Assembly: GCA_005402585.1 (NCBI GenBank)
Contig: BIFP01000008.1
Coordinates: 496,001-560,000, forward strand
Reading direction: 5' to 3'
Source: Micromonosporaceae bacterium KJ-029
Lineage (GTDB): Bacteria > Actinomycetota > Actinomycetes > Mycobacteriales > Micromonosporaceae
DNA: 64,000 bases
Shown here: piece after piece, positions 8,876 through 17,121 of the stretch
How the letters are laid out: the number at the start of each line of letters is the position of its first letter
Position numbering within the stretch: the stretch's first letter is position 1
Position numbers and translations under genes: made by a program
Notes under the pieces: generated by a model
The model's input: only the letters and a program-made list of their open reading frames with translations
The model's database searches: none
What the model was told of the DNA's origin: nothing

Positions 8876-9415
8876 ATGGCGGCCATGACCGACCAACCGA
8901 CTTTCCTTGTGCGTGCCGGCGGACCGGCGGACGCGCCGGCGGTGCTGCGGCTGCTCGACGGCGCCACCGCCTGGCTGGTGGCACGGGGCCGCGCCGGCCA
9001 GTGGGGCACCGAGCCCGCCTCGACCGACCCGCGCCGCATCGCCCAGGCCGACGCGTGGGCCACCGGTGGCGGCCTGTGGTTGGCGCAGGCGGCGGACCAA
9101 CCGGTCGGCGCGCTGGTGGTGGGCGCGGCCACCGAGTACGTGCCGCCGGCGACCGAGCCGGAGCTGTACGTGAACCTGCTGGTCACCGACCGGGCGCATG
9201 CCGGGGCGGGGATCGGCGGCCGGCTCCTGGCACACGCCGCCGAGCTGGCCCGGGAGCGCGGCGTGGGGCTGCTGCGGGTGGACTGCTACGCCGGTGATGA
9301 CGGCGCGCTGGTGCGCTGGTACGAGCGGCAGGGCTTCACCGCCACCGATCCGTTCACCGTCGAGCGTCCGGGCCGGCCGCCCTGGCCGGGGCAGGTGCTC
9401 GTCCGGCGACTCTGA
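8876..9415 (+). CDS. GNAT family N-acetyltransferase
   Basis: A 179-residue acetyl-CoA-dependent N-acyltransferase. The fold is visible from FLVRAGGPADAPAVLRLLD at the start, the acetyl-CoA loop AHAGAGIGGRLLAHAAELA at about 106-125, and the C-terminal YERQGFTATDPF strand. The segment with WLVARGRAGQWG is typical of an actinobacterial GNAT subgroup of unknown substrate. The ATG at 8876 has no ribosome site; the ATG at 8885 is an alternative. It converges on the dehydrogenase gene with a five-base gap. Confidence 0.8.
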   Translation: MAAMTDQPTFLVRAGGPADAPAVLRLLDGATAWLVARGRAGQWGTEPASTDPRRIAQADAWATGGGLWLAQAADQPVGALVVGAATEYVPPATEPELYVNLLVTDRAHAGAGIGGRLLAHAAELARERGVGLLRVDCYAGDDGALVRWYERQGFTATDPFTVERPGRPPWPGQVLVRRL

Positions 9416-9420
9416 GCAGG

Positions 9421-10833
9421 CTACTCGGCGTGGGCGCCGGCGCCGGCCGAGGCCACGCCCTCGCCGACCCACACCGTCTTGACGTTGCAGAACTCGTGCA
9501 TGCCCTGGGCCGACAGTTCCCGGCCGTAGCCGGAGTTCTTCACCCCGCCGAAGGGCAGCTCGGGGTAGGACGTGGTCATGCCGTTGATGAAGACGGCTCC
9601 GGCCGCCAGGTCGGTGGCGAAACGCTCCTGCTCCTGCGGGTCGCGCGTCCAGGCGTTCGAGCCGAGGCCGTAAGCGGTGCCGTTGGCCAGTTCGATGGCC
9701 TCGTCGTACGACGACACCCGGTACAACCCGGCGACGGGCCCGAACACCTCCTCGGCCCACATCCGCATGCCCGGGTCCAGGTCGGTCACCACCGTCGGCG
9801 GGTAGAACCATCCCTCGCCGGCGGGCTTCTCACCGCCGCAAAGCACGGTGGCCCCCTGGTCGACCGCGTCGCGCACCTGGGCGTCGACCTCGTCGCGGCC
9901 CCGCTCGGTGGCCAGCGGCCCGACGTCGGTGCCGTCGTCCATCGGGTCGCCCACCCGCAGCGCCGACATCCGGTGCGCGAACGCCTCGGCGAAGGCGTCG
10001 TAGAGGTCGGCGTGCACGATGAACCGCTTGGCCGCGATGCAGGACTGGCCGTTGTTCTGGCAGCGGGCGGTGGTGGCCACCTCGGCGGCCAGTTCCACAT
10101 CGGCCGAGGGCATCACCACGAACGGGTCGCTGCCGCCCAGTTCCAGCACGGTCTTCTTCAGCTCCCGGCCGGCGATCTGGGCGATCGACCGACCGGCGAC
10201 CTCGCTGCCGGTCAGGGTGGCGGCGCGTACCCGTGGGTCGCGCAGGATCCGGTCCACCGCGTCGGAGCCGACCAGCAGGGTGGTGAACGCGCCCTCGGGG
10301 AACCCGGCGCGGCGGAACACGTCCTCCAGCAGGAGTGCGGTCTGCGGCACGTTGGAGGCGTGTTTGAGCAGCCCGGTGTTGCCGGCCATCAGCGCCGGCG
10401 CGGCGAAGCGGATGACCTGCCAGAGCGGAAAGTTCCAGGGCATCACCGCGAGCACCGGCCCGATCGGCTGGTACCGGACGAACGCCCGGATGGCGGAGAC
10501 CGCCTGGGCGTCGGCCGGCTGGTCGGCGAGGAACTCCGCCGCATGGGCGGCATAGAAGCGGCAGGCGGCGGCACACTTGGTGACCTCGGCCTTCGCCGCG
10601 GCGTACGTCTTGCCCATCTCGGTGGTCATCAACCGGGCGATCTCGTCCCGGTCCGCCTCCAGCAGGTCGGCCGCCGCGTTCATCCACCGTCCCCGCTGCT
10701 CGATCGTGGTCCCGCGCAGCTGCTGGTGGGCCAGGGTGGCCCGTTCGATCGCGCCGTCGATCTGCTCGTCGGACATCGCCCCGTACGTCTTGAGCACCTG
10801 ACCGTTGACGGGGTTGGTGGTGGCGATGGTCAT
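9421..10833 (-). CDS. gabD1: NAD(P)-dependent succinate-semialdehyde dehydrogenase
   Basis: A 470-residue aldehyde dehydrogenase. The catalytic glutamate lies in KTVLELGGSDPFVV and the nucleophilic cysteine in CQNNGQSCIAAKRFIV. The N-terminal block IATTNPVNGQVLKTYGAM and overall length match the GabD1/SSADH group, which oxidises succinic semialdehyde to succinate. I chose the ATG at 10833 because GGGAG sits nine bases upstream; an in-frame GTG at 10851 has no such site. It follows the DUF6343-like gene after 14 bases, so both are probably one transcript. No GABA transaminase is nearby, so the source of the semialdehyde is open. Confidence 0.88.
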   Translation of the reverse strand: MTIATTNPVNGQVLKTYGAMSDEQIDGAIERATLAHQQLRGTTIEQRGRWMNAAADLLEADRDEIARLMTTEMGKTYAAAKAEVTKCAAACRFYAAHAAEFLADQPADAQAVSAIRAFVRYQPIGPVLAVMPWNFPLWQVIRFAAPALMAGNTGLLKHASNVPQTALLLEDVFRRAGFPEGAFTTLLVGSDAVDRILRDPRVRAATLTGSEVAGRSIAQIAGRELKKTVLELGGSDPFVVMPSADVELAAEVATTARCQNNGQSCIAAKRFIVHADLYDAFAEAFAHRMSALRVGDPMDDGTDVGPLATERGRDEVDAQVRDAVDQGATVLCGGEKPAGEGWFYPPTVVTDLDPGMRMWAEEVFGPVAGLYRVSSYDEAIELANGTAYGLGSNAWTRDPQEQERFATDLAAGAVFINGMTTSYPELPFGGVKNSGYGRELSAQGMHEFCNVKTVWVGEGVASAGAGAHAE

Positions 10834-10847
10834 CGGGGCTACTCCCG

Positions 10848-11111
10848 TCACTCGAAGAGCGAGTGCCGCACGCCGGGCTCCTCCCGGCGGCGAGCGGCAC
10901 GGCGTCGTTGGATCACGGCCAGATCGACGACGGCGACCAGCGCGAGCACGGCACAGACGACGCCCAGCCAGGCCAGCGCGGCACGGAACGCCAGCACCGC
11001 GAAAACGATCATGGTGACGAGACCGAAGCTGGCCAGCACCAGCCGCAGGTTCAGCGCGCTGTACGCGTGACCGACAGTGCCGCGGGCACGCCGGGGCTGT
11101 GATCTCGTCAT
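10848..11111 (-). CDS. Small two-helix membrane protein, DUF6343-like
   Basis: An 87-residue protein with a basic N-terminus (MTRSQPRRARG), a hydrophobic span LVLASFGLVTMIVFAVLAF, a second span LGVVCAVLALVAVVDLAV, and a very basic tail (QRRRAARRREE). The layout resembles the DUF6343 family of actinobacterial membrane proteins, a call made from memory. The ATG at 11111 follows a GGTGGGGG stretch; GTG codons at 11114 and 11120 are also in frame. Function is unknown. Confidence 0.65.
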   Translation of the reverse strand: MTRSQPRRARGTVGHAYSALNLRLVLASFGLVTMIVFAVLAFRAALAWLGVVCAVLALVAVVDLAVIQRRRAARRREEPGVRHSLFE

Positions 11112-11248
11112 CACCCCCACCTACCCCCCAGCGTCGGCGATAACCATCAACGCCCGGCTCGATCCATGCCGCGGTGGTGGGTTGCGTTACATCGACCCCT
11201 CGTGAGCCGGCCTATCCGGCCACCGGCGGGGAACATGGAGGCATGACC

Positions 11249-11845
11249 GTGAGCCATGCCGCGCCGGTGACCGTCGCCGTCGCCCGACGCGCCGACCCCG
11301 CCCGCACCCACGAGATGGTGGCGTGGATGCGGGCCGGCACGGCGCTGGCCGAGGCGTTCCCGGGCTTTCTCGGCGCCGGGTGGGTACGCAGCGCCCCCGG
11401 GTCGGGCGAGTGGCACATGCTCTACCGCTTCGCCGACCAGGACACGCTGCGCCGCTGGGAGGAGTCGCCGCAACGGCACTGGTGGCTGACCTCGGCGCAG
11501 GGCATCGTCGAGCACACCCGGGTCGAACGGCGGACCGGCATCGAGGGCTGGTTCAACCCGCCGCCCGAGCAGGCCGTCGAGCAGCTCAACGCGGCGCCGA
11601 CCGTACCGCCGTCACCACCGCGCTGGAAGCAGGCGGTCACCATCTGGCTGGCGTTCTTCCCGCTCAGCCTGACCGCCACCCTGCTGACCGGGCGGCTCCT
11701 GCCGGGCCTGCCCACCGCGGCGCGGGTGTTGCTCATGACGCTCACCCTGACCCCGCTGATGACGTACCTGGTGCTGCCCCGGATCACCCGGGCCCTGCAG
11801 TGGTGGCTGCACGGGCACCGGGCGCCCTGGCGCATATCACGCTGA
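11249..11845 (+). CDS. Antibiotic-biosynthesis-monooxygenase domain fused to a membrane tail
   Basis: A 198-residue protein. Residues 1 to about 100 form an ABM-like ferredoxin fold, with VAVARRADPARTHEMVAWM, then GSGEWHMLYRFADQDTLRRW and the histidine-tryptophan rich QRHWWLTS. After a proline-rich linker (TVPPSPPRW) come two membrane spans (AVTIWLAFFPLSLTATLLTG and VLLMTLTLTPLMTYLVLP) and a short basic end. I prefer the GTG at 11249, seven bases after GGAGG; the in-frame ATG at 11243 is only one base from it. Such ABM plus two-helix proteins recur in bacteria without an assigned reaction. Confidence 0.75.
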   Translation: MSHAAPVTVAVARRADPARTHEMVAWMRAGTALAEAFPGFLGAGWVRSAPGSGEWHMLYRFADQDTLRRWEESPQRHWWLTSAQGIVEHTRVERRTGIEGWFNPPPEQAVEQLNAAPTVPPSPPRWKQAVTIWLAFFPLSLTATLLTGRLLPGLPTAARVLLMTLTLTPLMTYLVLPRITRALQWWLHGHRAPWRISR

Positions 11846-11956
11846 CCGGCGCGGCGACAGCCGTCTGCCACATCCCCGACAACAGCGCGTGACCATCAAC
11901 CAGCCCGCGCGTAGAGTCACCATGCCGTCGCTCTGCGCTGTGAGGCTGGGGAAGTC

Positions 11957-12808
11957 ATGTCGGGACGCTGGACCACCGCCGTCGTCAGCCTGCTCGCACT
12001 CATCGCGCTGGCCTGCGACGCGGGCGGGGAGGCGACACCCCGGCCGACCCGCGAGACACCACAGCCCGGCTCCCCCAAGGTGATCGCGGCGCTCGGCGAC
12101 TCGATCACCACCGGATTCGGCTCCTGCCTGGTGCTGACCTCGTGCGAACGCAACTCCTGGTCGACCGGGGCCGGGTTGCGGGTCGACAGCCACTACCGCC
12201 GGCTGCTCGACCGCAACCCGGCCCTGCGCGACAAGGCGTACAACCACGCCCGCCCCGGGGCCCGGGCCACGGCACTGGCCGGCCAGGCCGAGGCGGCGGT
12301 ACGCGACCGGGCCGACTACGTGACCGTGCTGATCGGCGCCAACGACGCCTGCCGGGGCACGATCGACGCGATGACCGCGGTGACCGAGTTCCGGGCCGAG
12401 GTCGACCGGGGACTACGGGTGCTGCGCGAGGGCCGCCCGAAGGCTCGCGTCCTGGTCGTCAGCATTCCCGACCTGTACCGGCTGTGGGAGGTCGGCCACG
12501 ACGAGCCGCGCGCGGCGCGGGCCTGGCGGCGCGGCGTCTGCCCGGCGCTGCTGGCCGAGCCGACCTCGACCGCACCCGCCGACCGGGCCCGCCGGACGAC
12601 GTTCCGGGAGCGGATCGACGCCTACAACAGCCAACTGTCGGCGGCCTGCCGGGCGTACGGCTCCCGGTGCCGGTACGACGGCGGTGCCGTGCACCGGGTC
12701 CGGTTCGACCTGGACCTGGTGAACGTCCTGGACTACTTCCACCCCAACACCGCCGGCCAGTCCCGTCTCGCCGACGTGACCTGGCGGTCCTCCGGCTACG
12801 CCGACTGA
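11957..12808 (+). CDS. SGNH/GDSL-type esterase lipoprotein
   Basis: A 283-residue predicted surface lipoprotein. The signal sequence ends in a lipobox (LIALAC, cysteine at about 20) followed by a Pro/Thr-rich spacer. The SGNH blocks are clear: ALGDSITTGFGS with the catalytic serine, a glycine in block II, GANDACRG, and DYFHPNTAGQ with the catalytic Asp-His pair. The likely activity is ester hydrolysis at the cell envelope; the substrate is unknown. GGGGAAG precedes the ATG, and a TAGAGT at 11912-11917 is a plausible -10. The 3' end overlaps the convergent ecsC-like gene by 13 bases. Confidence 0.85.
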   Translation: MSGRWTTAVVSLLALIALACDAGGEATPRPTRETPQPGSPKVIAALGDSITTGFGSCLVLTSCERNSWSTGAGLRVDSHYRRLLDRNPALRDKAYNHARPGARATALAGQAEAAVRDRADYVTVLIGANDACRGTIDAMTAVTEFRAEVDRGLRVLREGRPKARVLVVSIPDLYRLWEVGHDEPRAARAWRRGVCPALLAEPTSTAPADRARRTTFRERIDAYNSQLSAACRAYGSRCRYDGGAVHRVRFDLDLVNVLDYFHPNTAGQSRLADVTWRSSGYAD

Positions 12809-13617
12809 CCGCCCGCCTCGCGCCGGTCTCCCGCCTCGGGCGGGCCACCCGGTTCCGGTCCACCGCCCAGTTTCGGGGAACGGCGGGGTGCCGGGACGCG
12901 AGGGTTGCCGTGCTGGCGGTAGAGGGCCCGGGACCGCTCGGCGAGATTCGTGGTCGCCGAGGAGTTCGCCCAGGTGCCGAGGATGACCGCCGCACCGGGA
13001 ACGATCTTGGCGAAGACCCGTTTCGCCGCGCGGACCCCGGCCATCTGGGCGAGCCGAACCCCGAGCCGCAGCATCACCCGGCCGAGTGCCGGCTGCCCAC
13101 CCCCGCCGAACAACGCCCCGGCCCGCTCCCGCCCGGCCGCCACCCCCAACGCCAGCCGGGCACTCGCGGCGACCTTGTGCACCCGCTGCAGAACCAGCAG
13201 GTCGGCGGCCCGGTCGGGGTGCACCGGGTCCACCCCGTACGCGGCGGCGATGTGCAGCACCATCCGGGCCTGGGTCCAGGCCAGCACGCCCACGTCGATC
13301 ACCGCGCCGGGCAGTCCGGCGGCACCGGAGACGGCACCGGAGAGCCGGGCCCGGTTGACGAACCGGCGTACCGCCTGCTCCGCGAGGGTCTCGGTGGTGG
13401 CGTGGGGCTGCTCGGCGCGCGCCTGCCGGACCCACTGCGCCGCCTCCGGCCCAAGCCGGCGGACCGCTTCGACCGCGAGGTGCTCCGGGGCGTACTGCGG
13501 GTCGCGGCGCATCCGGTCCCAGAGCGTGGCCGGTAGGGCCTCGGTGGCCTCGCCGGCGGGCGTGAGCCCCGGCGAGGCAGGGGTGACGGGGTGCCCGTCG
13601 GCGGCGGGATCGCTCAT
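12796..13617 (-). CDS. EcsC family protein
   Basis: A 273-residue protein recognised by its central helical region (VNRARLSGAVSGAAGLPGAV, then AWTQARMVLHIAAAYGVDP and ADLLVLQRVHKVA). This matches the EcsC family, named for a gene of unknown function in the Bacillus ecs operon. The C-terminal 40 residues are Pro/Gly/Arg-rich and probably disordered. GGGAAGG precedes the ATG. It diverges from the PAC2 gene and converges on the SGNH gene with a 13-base overlap. Function is unknown. Confidence 0.75.
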   Translation of the reverse strand: MSDPAADGHPVTPASPGLTPAGEATEALPATLWDRMRRDPQYAPEHLAVEAVRRLGPEAAQWVRQARAEQPHATTETLAEQAVRRFVNRARLSGAVSGAAGLPGAVIDVGVLAWTQARMVLHIAAAYGVDPVHPDRAADLLVLQRVHKVAASARLALGVAAGRERAGALFGGGGQPALGRVMLRLGVRLAQMAGVRAAKRVFAKIVPGAAVILGTWANSSATTNLAERSRALYRQHGNPRVPAPRRSPKLGGGPEPGGPPEAGDRREAGGQSA

Positions 13618-13695
13618 CGACCTTCCCTTCGGTGACGCTCATCCATGTTTACCTCGACGCGACAAGGCCGCACCTCGCGCCCGGTGCGCGCCGAT

Positions 13696-13715
13696 GCCGG
13701 GCCGGCCGGCCCGGC
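13696..13715. repeat. 20-base perfect palindrome in the ecsC-PAC2 gap
   Basis: GCCGGGCCGGCCGGCCCGGC reads the same on both strands. It lies in the 191-base divergent gap, far from either start codon. It may be a binding site or simply low-complexity GC sequence. A TACGTT at about 13743 could be the -10 of the PAC2 gene. Nothing else is evident in the gap. Confidence 0.4.
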
Positions 13716-13808
13716 GCGGCAGGAATGCACCAGGATGGCGGGTACGTTCTGGCGATCGGGGCGCCGCCAACCGGCGACCCGTTACGCGCATCCAGGGAGG
13801 CCGCACCG

Positions 13809-14726
13809 GTGCTCGACCCACACGAGCTCTACGAACTCACCGACGATCTGCCCGACCTCGGTCAACCGGTCCTGATCCAGGCGCTCACCGGTTTCGTCGA
13901 CGCCGGTAACGCGAGCAGGCTGGCCCGCGAACAGCTGCTCACGTCGCTGGAGTCCCGACCGATCGCCCGCTTCGACCTGGACCAGCTGTTCGACTACCGC
14001 TCCCGCCGCCCGGTGATGACCTTCGTGGAGGACCACTGGGAGAGCTACGACGCGCCGGCACTGGAACTGCACCTGCTGCGCGACGACGACGAGACCCCCT
14101 TCCTGCTGCTCACCGGGCCGGAGCCGGATCTGCAGTGGGAGCGGTTCGTGGCCGCCGTCGCCGGGCTCGCCGCCCGGTTGGACGTACGGCTCACCGTCGG
14201 GCTCAACGCGATCCCGATGGCGGTGCCGCACACCCGCCCGACCGGCGTGACCGCGCACGCCACCCGGCGTGACCTGATCGCCGGCTACGAACCGTGGCTG
14301 CAACGGGTCCAGGTTCCCGGCAGCGTGGGCCACCTGCTGGAGTTCCGCCTGGGCGAGGCCGGCCGCGACGCGCTGGGCTTCGCGGCACACGTGCCGCACT
14401 ACGTGGCGCAGGCCGAGTACCCGGCCGCCGCCGAGGTGCTGCTGGCCTCCGTCTCCCGCAGCACCGGCCTGCTGCTGCCCCGCGACGGGCTGCGCTCGGC
14501 CACCGAGGTGGTCCGGGTGGAGATCGACCGTCAGGTCGCGCAGAACGACGAGGCCACCGCACTGGTCCAGGCTCTCGAGGAGCAGTACGACGCGTACGCC
14601 CGCGGCCATGGCGGAAAGAACCTGCTCGCCGCCGAGAACGGCCCGCTGCCCACGGCGGAGGAACTCGGCGCCGAGCTGGAACGGTTCCTCGCCGAACAGA
14701 CCCGCCCCAACAACGACACCCCCTGA
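13809..14726 (+). CDS. PAC2 family protein
   Basis: A 305-residue protein of the PAC2 (proteasome assembly chaperone 2) superfamily, conserved in proteasome-bearing actinobacteria. Typical features are LIQALTGFVDAGNA near the start, PVMTFVEDHWESYDAP, LLLTGPEPDLQWERF, and NAIPMAVPHTRPTGVTAHA at about 135. The precise role in bacteria is not settled; a link to proteasome assembly or to amino-acid-ligase-like chemistry is inferred from the fold. I chose the GTG at 13809, ten bases after AGGGAGG; the frame stays open upstream but lacks family similarity there. The GGGCCC element follows the stop directly. Confidence 0.85.
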   Translation: MLDPHELYELTDDLPDLGQPVLIQALTGFVDAGNASRLAREQLLTSLESRPIARFDLDQLFDYRSRRPVMTFVEDHWESYDAPALELHLLRDDDETPFLLLTGPEPDLQWERFVAAVAGLAARLDVRLTVGLNAIPMAVPHTRPTGVTAHATRRDLIAGYEPWLQRVQVPGSVGHLLEFRLGEAGRDALGFAAHVPHYVAQAEYPAAAEVLLASVSRSTGLLLPRDGLRSATEVVRVEIDRQVAQNDEATALVQALEEQYDAYARGHGGKNLLAAENGPLPTAEELGAELERFLAEQTRPNNDTP

Positions 14727-14731
14727 GACGC

Positions 14732-14784
14732 AAGGAGGGGCCCCCTGTTAACGCCTGGCGCATAGCAGGGGGCCCCTGTTAACA
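14732..14784 (+). repeat. GGGCCC paired-hairpin element, copy A
   Basis: GGGGCCCCCTG at 14737-14747 pairs with CAGGGGGCCCC at 14766-14776 around the loop TTAACGCCTGGCGCATAG. GTTAAC occurs after each half. It begins five bases after the PAC2 stop codon, in the same orientation. The same element appears after trmB (18586) and pgm (55621). It probably works as a transcript-end hairpin. Confidence 0.8.
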
Positions 14785-14857
14785 CCTCGCCGCCACGATC
14801 CCGCCGCTCCCCGTGCGGCGGCGCGCGGACCCGGCCAGGATGCGGCAGGCTGGCAGC

Positions 14858-15655
14858 ATGCGCCTGGCGACCTGGAACGTGAACTCGGTGAAGGCCCGCC
14901 TGCCCCGGCTGCTGGACTGGCTGGCCGGGACCGGGCCGGACGTGGTCTGCCTGCAGGAGACCAAGTGCCCCGACGGCGCCTTCCCGGTGGCCGAGGTGGG
15001 CGAGCTGGGGTACACCGTGGCCAGTCACAGCGACGGACGGTGGAACGGGGTGGCCGTCCTGTCCCGGGTCGGTCTGGCCGACGTCGCGGTCGGGTTCCCC
15101 GGCGAACCCGGTTTCCCCGAACCGGAGGCCCGGGCGATCGCGGCCACCTGCGACGGCCTGCGGGTCTGGTCGGTGTACGTGCCGAACGGCCGGACCCCCG
15201 ACGACCCGCACTACGCGTACAAGCTGGCCTGGCTGGCGGCGTTGCGGGACGCGTTGGACGCCGAACTGACCGGCGCCCCGGCACTGGCCGTCTGCGGCGA
15301 CTTCAACGTCGCCCCGACCGACGACGACGTGTGGGACCCGGCGCTGTTCGCGACCTCCACGCACGTCACCCCGGCCGAGCGGGCGGCCCTCGCCGCGCTG
15401 CGCGACCTCGGTCTCACCGACGTGGTACCCACCCCGATGAAGGGGCCGCACCCGTTCACCTACTGGGACTACCGGGCCGGGATGTTCCACCAGAACAAGG
15501 GCATGCGGATCGACCTGGTGTACGCCTCGGCGCCGGTGGCCCGCGCGGTCCGCTCGGCGTACGTGGACCGGGAGGCCCGCAAGGGCAAGGGCCCGTCGGA
15601 TCACGCCCCGATCGTGGTCGACGCCGACCTGGTTCCGGCGATCGAGTCGTTCTGA
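14858..15655 (+). CDS. xthA: Exodeoxyribonuclease III
   Basis: A 265-residue EEP-fold nuclease for base-excision repair: AP endonuclease and 3'-5' exonuclease. Motifs are WNVNSVKARL at the start, LQETK near 32, GRWNGVAVLS near 60, VYVPNG near 107, GDFNVAPTDDDVW near 148, and the catalytic SDHAPIVVD at the C-terminus. The ATG at 14858 begins the conserved MRLATWNVNS. Upstream in-frame starts would add non-conserved residues. The mhuD gene follows after 28 bases with its own promoter. Confidence 0.93.
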   Translation: MRLATWNVNSVKARLPRLLDWLAGTGPDVVCLQETKCPDGAFPVAEVGELGYTVASHSDGRWNGVAVLSRVGLADVAVGFPGEPGFPEPEARAIAATCDGLRVWSVYVPNGRTPDDPHYAYKLAWLAALRDALDAELTGAPALAVCGDFNVAPTDDDVWDPALFATSTHVTPAERAALAALRDLGLTDVVPTPMKGPHPFTYWDYRAGMFHQNKGMRIDLVYASAPVARAVRSAYVDREARKGKGPSDHAPIVVDADLVPAIESF

Positions 15656-15671
15656 GGCCCACCGTCGTCGC

Positions 15672-15677
15672 TAGGGT
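15672..15677 (+). promoter_or_regulatory. -10 box for a leaderless mhuD transcript
   Basis: TAGGGT ends six bases before the ATG at 15684, so transcription should start at or next to the start codon. Confidence 0.55.
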
Positions 15678-15683
15678 GAAGCC

Positions 15684-15995
15684 ATGGCAGTCGTGAAGAT
15701 CAACGCGATCGACGTCCCGCCCGGCGCCGGCGAGGAGCTGGAGAAGCGGTTCGCCGCCCGGGCCCGCGCCGTGGAGAACTCGCCCGGGTTCCTCGGTTTC
15801 GAGCTGCTGCGCCCAGTGGCCGGCGAGAACCGCTACTTCGTGTACACCCGTTGGGAGAGCGAGCAGGCGTACCAGGACTGGGCCGCCGGCCCCGCCCGCG
15901 CCGCCCACGCCGCCCCACCCGGCGCAGAACACCGCCCCCCGGTCGCCTCCGGCGCCACCCTCCTGGAGTTCGAAGTGGTTCAACAAGTCCCCTGA
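15684..15995 (+). CDS. mhuD: MhuD-type haem-degrading monooxygenase
   Basis: A 103-residue ABM-fold protein very close to mycobacterial MhuD, which breaks haem without carbon monoxide release to give mycobilin and iron. The start VVKINAIDVPPGAGEELEKR, the ENSPGFLGFELLRPV block and the RYFVYTRWES strand follow that family closely. The key residues fall at the same numbers as in MhuD: N7, R26, W66 and the haem ligand H75. The C-terminal loop is richer in Pro and Ala. It is predicted cytosolic and to recover iron. It is probably transcribed leaderless. Confidence 0.88.
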   Translation: MAVVKINAIDVPPGAGEELEKRFAARARAVENSPGFLGFELLRPVAGENRYFVYTRWESEQAYQDWAAGPARAAHAAPPGAEHRPPVASGATLLEFEVVQQVP

Positions 15996-16032
15996 CCCCA
16001 CCCCCTTCCCTCCCGCGCGCCCTCGGGCCTGA

Positions 16033-16095
16033 GGTTGATCATGAAGCTGACAGGCGGGAAATCGCTTACCCCACCCGCTAATTTCATGATCAACC
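16033..16095. repeat. TTGATCATGAA inverted repeat between convergent genes
   Basis: GGTTGATCATGAA at 16033-16045 is perfectly complementary to 16083-16095. The 37-base loop holds a smaller GCGGG/CCCGC stem. The element fills most of the gap between mhuD (+) and the sortase gene (-), so it could end transcripts from both sides. I recall similar TTGATCATGAAGTT hairpins as common intergenic repeats in Micromonospora; that is unchecked. Confidence 0.75.
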
Positions 16096-16130
16096 CCAAG
16101 AGTCCCCGGCCCCGAGGTCGGGTGGGTGGG

Positions 16131-17114
16131 TTAGGGGGTGCGGGTGGTGGTGCGGGTGGCGAAGACGATCACGTTGTCGGCGTAGCCGGTCCGGCCGCCG
16201 ACCCATTGGCCGCCGCAGGTGATCAGCCGCAGGCCGGCCGGTCCCTCGTGGCCGTAGACGCGCTCGGCGGGCAACCGGTCCTTGGGGAAGTGCTCCACCG
16301 AGTCGACGGTGAAGACCACCACCGAGCCGTCGTCCCGGGTCACCTCGACCGTGTCGCCCACCCGCACCTTACCCAGGTCGTAGAAGACCGACGGGCCGTT
16401 CTTGGTGTCCACGTGCCCGACGATGACCGCGGGTCCCGGGTCGCCCGGGACGGGTCCACGGTCGTACCAGCCGGTCTCCTCGTGCCGGGCCAGCGGCGGT
16501 ACGGCGATCGTCCCGTCCGGCGCCTCGCCGACCGGCTTCACCGGGGCGGAGACGTCGATCGCCGGGACGGAGAGGCTCACCGGCCGGGCCGAGGTACGCG
16601 CGGCGGACCCGCCGGCCGACGACTGTTCGCCACCGGCGGCAGCGGCGGCCCACTCCAGCGGATCGCCGACCGTGCGCCCCAGCCCGGCGCCGGTGGCGAA
16701 GACACCGACCAGCACCAGCACCACGGCAAGCGGGATCGACCAGGGGCTACGGCCGGACCGCCCGGGGCGACGAGCGCGACCGGCGGCATCGGCCGAACGG
16801 GCGGGGCCAACCGAGCCAGTGGAGCCGACCGAGCCAGTGGAGCCGACCGAGCCAGCGGGGCCCGCCGAACGGGCGGGGCCGGCGGATTCTCGGGTGGAGC
16901 CGCCGACGGGTGGCACGAAGATCTCGGGACGGGTTGCAAAGCCGGCCGGGCGACGCGCGGAGCCGCCAGGACGCGGCGCGAACAGGTCGGGACGAACGTC
17001 GGGGCGAGGGGTGGGGCGGGGCTGGCCGCCGAGGGCTCGCGGCGCACGGGCCGAGCCGGCGGATCGCGCCGCACGGGTGGAGCCGGAGGGGCGCGGCGCA
17101 CGGGCGGCGGGCAT
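16131..17114 (-). CDS. Class F sortase
   Basis: A 327-residue membrane-bound transpeptidase. The N-terminal 120 residues or so are Pro/Arg/Gly/Ser-rich and lead to one membrane span (SIPLAVVLVLVGVFATGAG). The extracellular sortase domain carries the catalytic His in AVIVGHVDTKNGPSVF, the Cys in LRLITCGGQW and the Arg in GGRTGYADNVIVFA. The WYDRGPVPGDPGPAV block is typical of class F, whose substrates are poorly known. I chose the ATG at 17114, six bases after GGTGAG and seven bases after the upstream gene's stop, so the two are one operon. The unusually long cytosolic extension includes tandem repeats. Confidence 0.88.
   Translation of the reverse strand: MPAARAPRPSGSTRAARSAGSARAPRALGGQPRPTPRPDVRPDLFAPRPGGSARRPAGFATRPEIFVPPVGGSTRESAGPARSAGPAGSVGSTGSVGSTGSVGPARSADAAGRARRPGRSGRSPWSIPLAVVLVLVGVFATGAGLGRTVGDPLEWAAAAAGGEQSSAGGSAARTSARPVSLSVPAIDVSAPVKPVGEAPDGTIAVPPLARHEETGWYDRGPVPGDPGPAVIVGHVDTKNGPSVFYDLGKVRVGDTVEVTRDDGSVVVFTVDSVEHFPKDRLPAERVYGHEGPAGLRLITCGGQWVGGRTGYADNVIVFATRTTTRTP
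16811..16855. repeat. 18-base tandem repeat inside the sortase gene
   Basis: The unit CCGAGCCAGTGGAGCCGA occurs at 16811 and 16829, with a partial third copy from 16847. It encodes the six-residue repeat GSVGST in the cytosolic extension, just before the membrane span. Repeat number may vary between strains. Confidence 0.8.
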
Positions 17115-17121
17115 GGCCGGC

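Noticed and set aside
13632..13808. N-terminal extension of the PAC2 protein
   Set aside because: The extra 59 residues are not conserved-looking and would overlap the divergent promoter region; AGGGAGG precedes the GTG at 13809.
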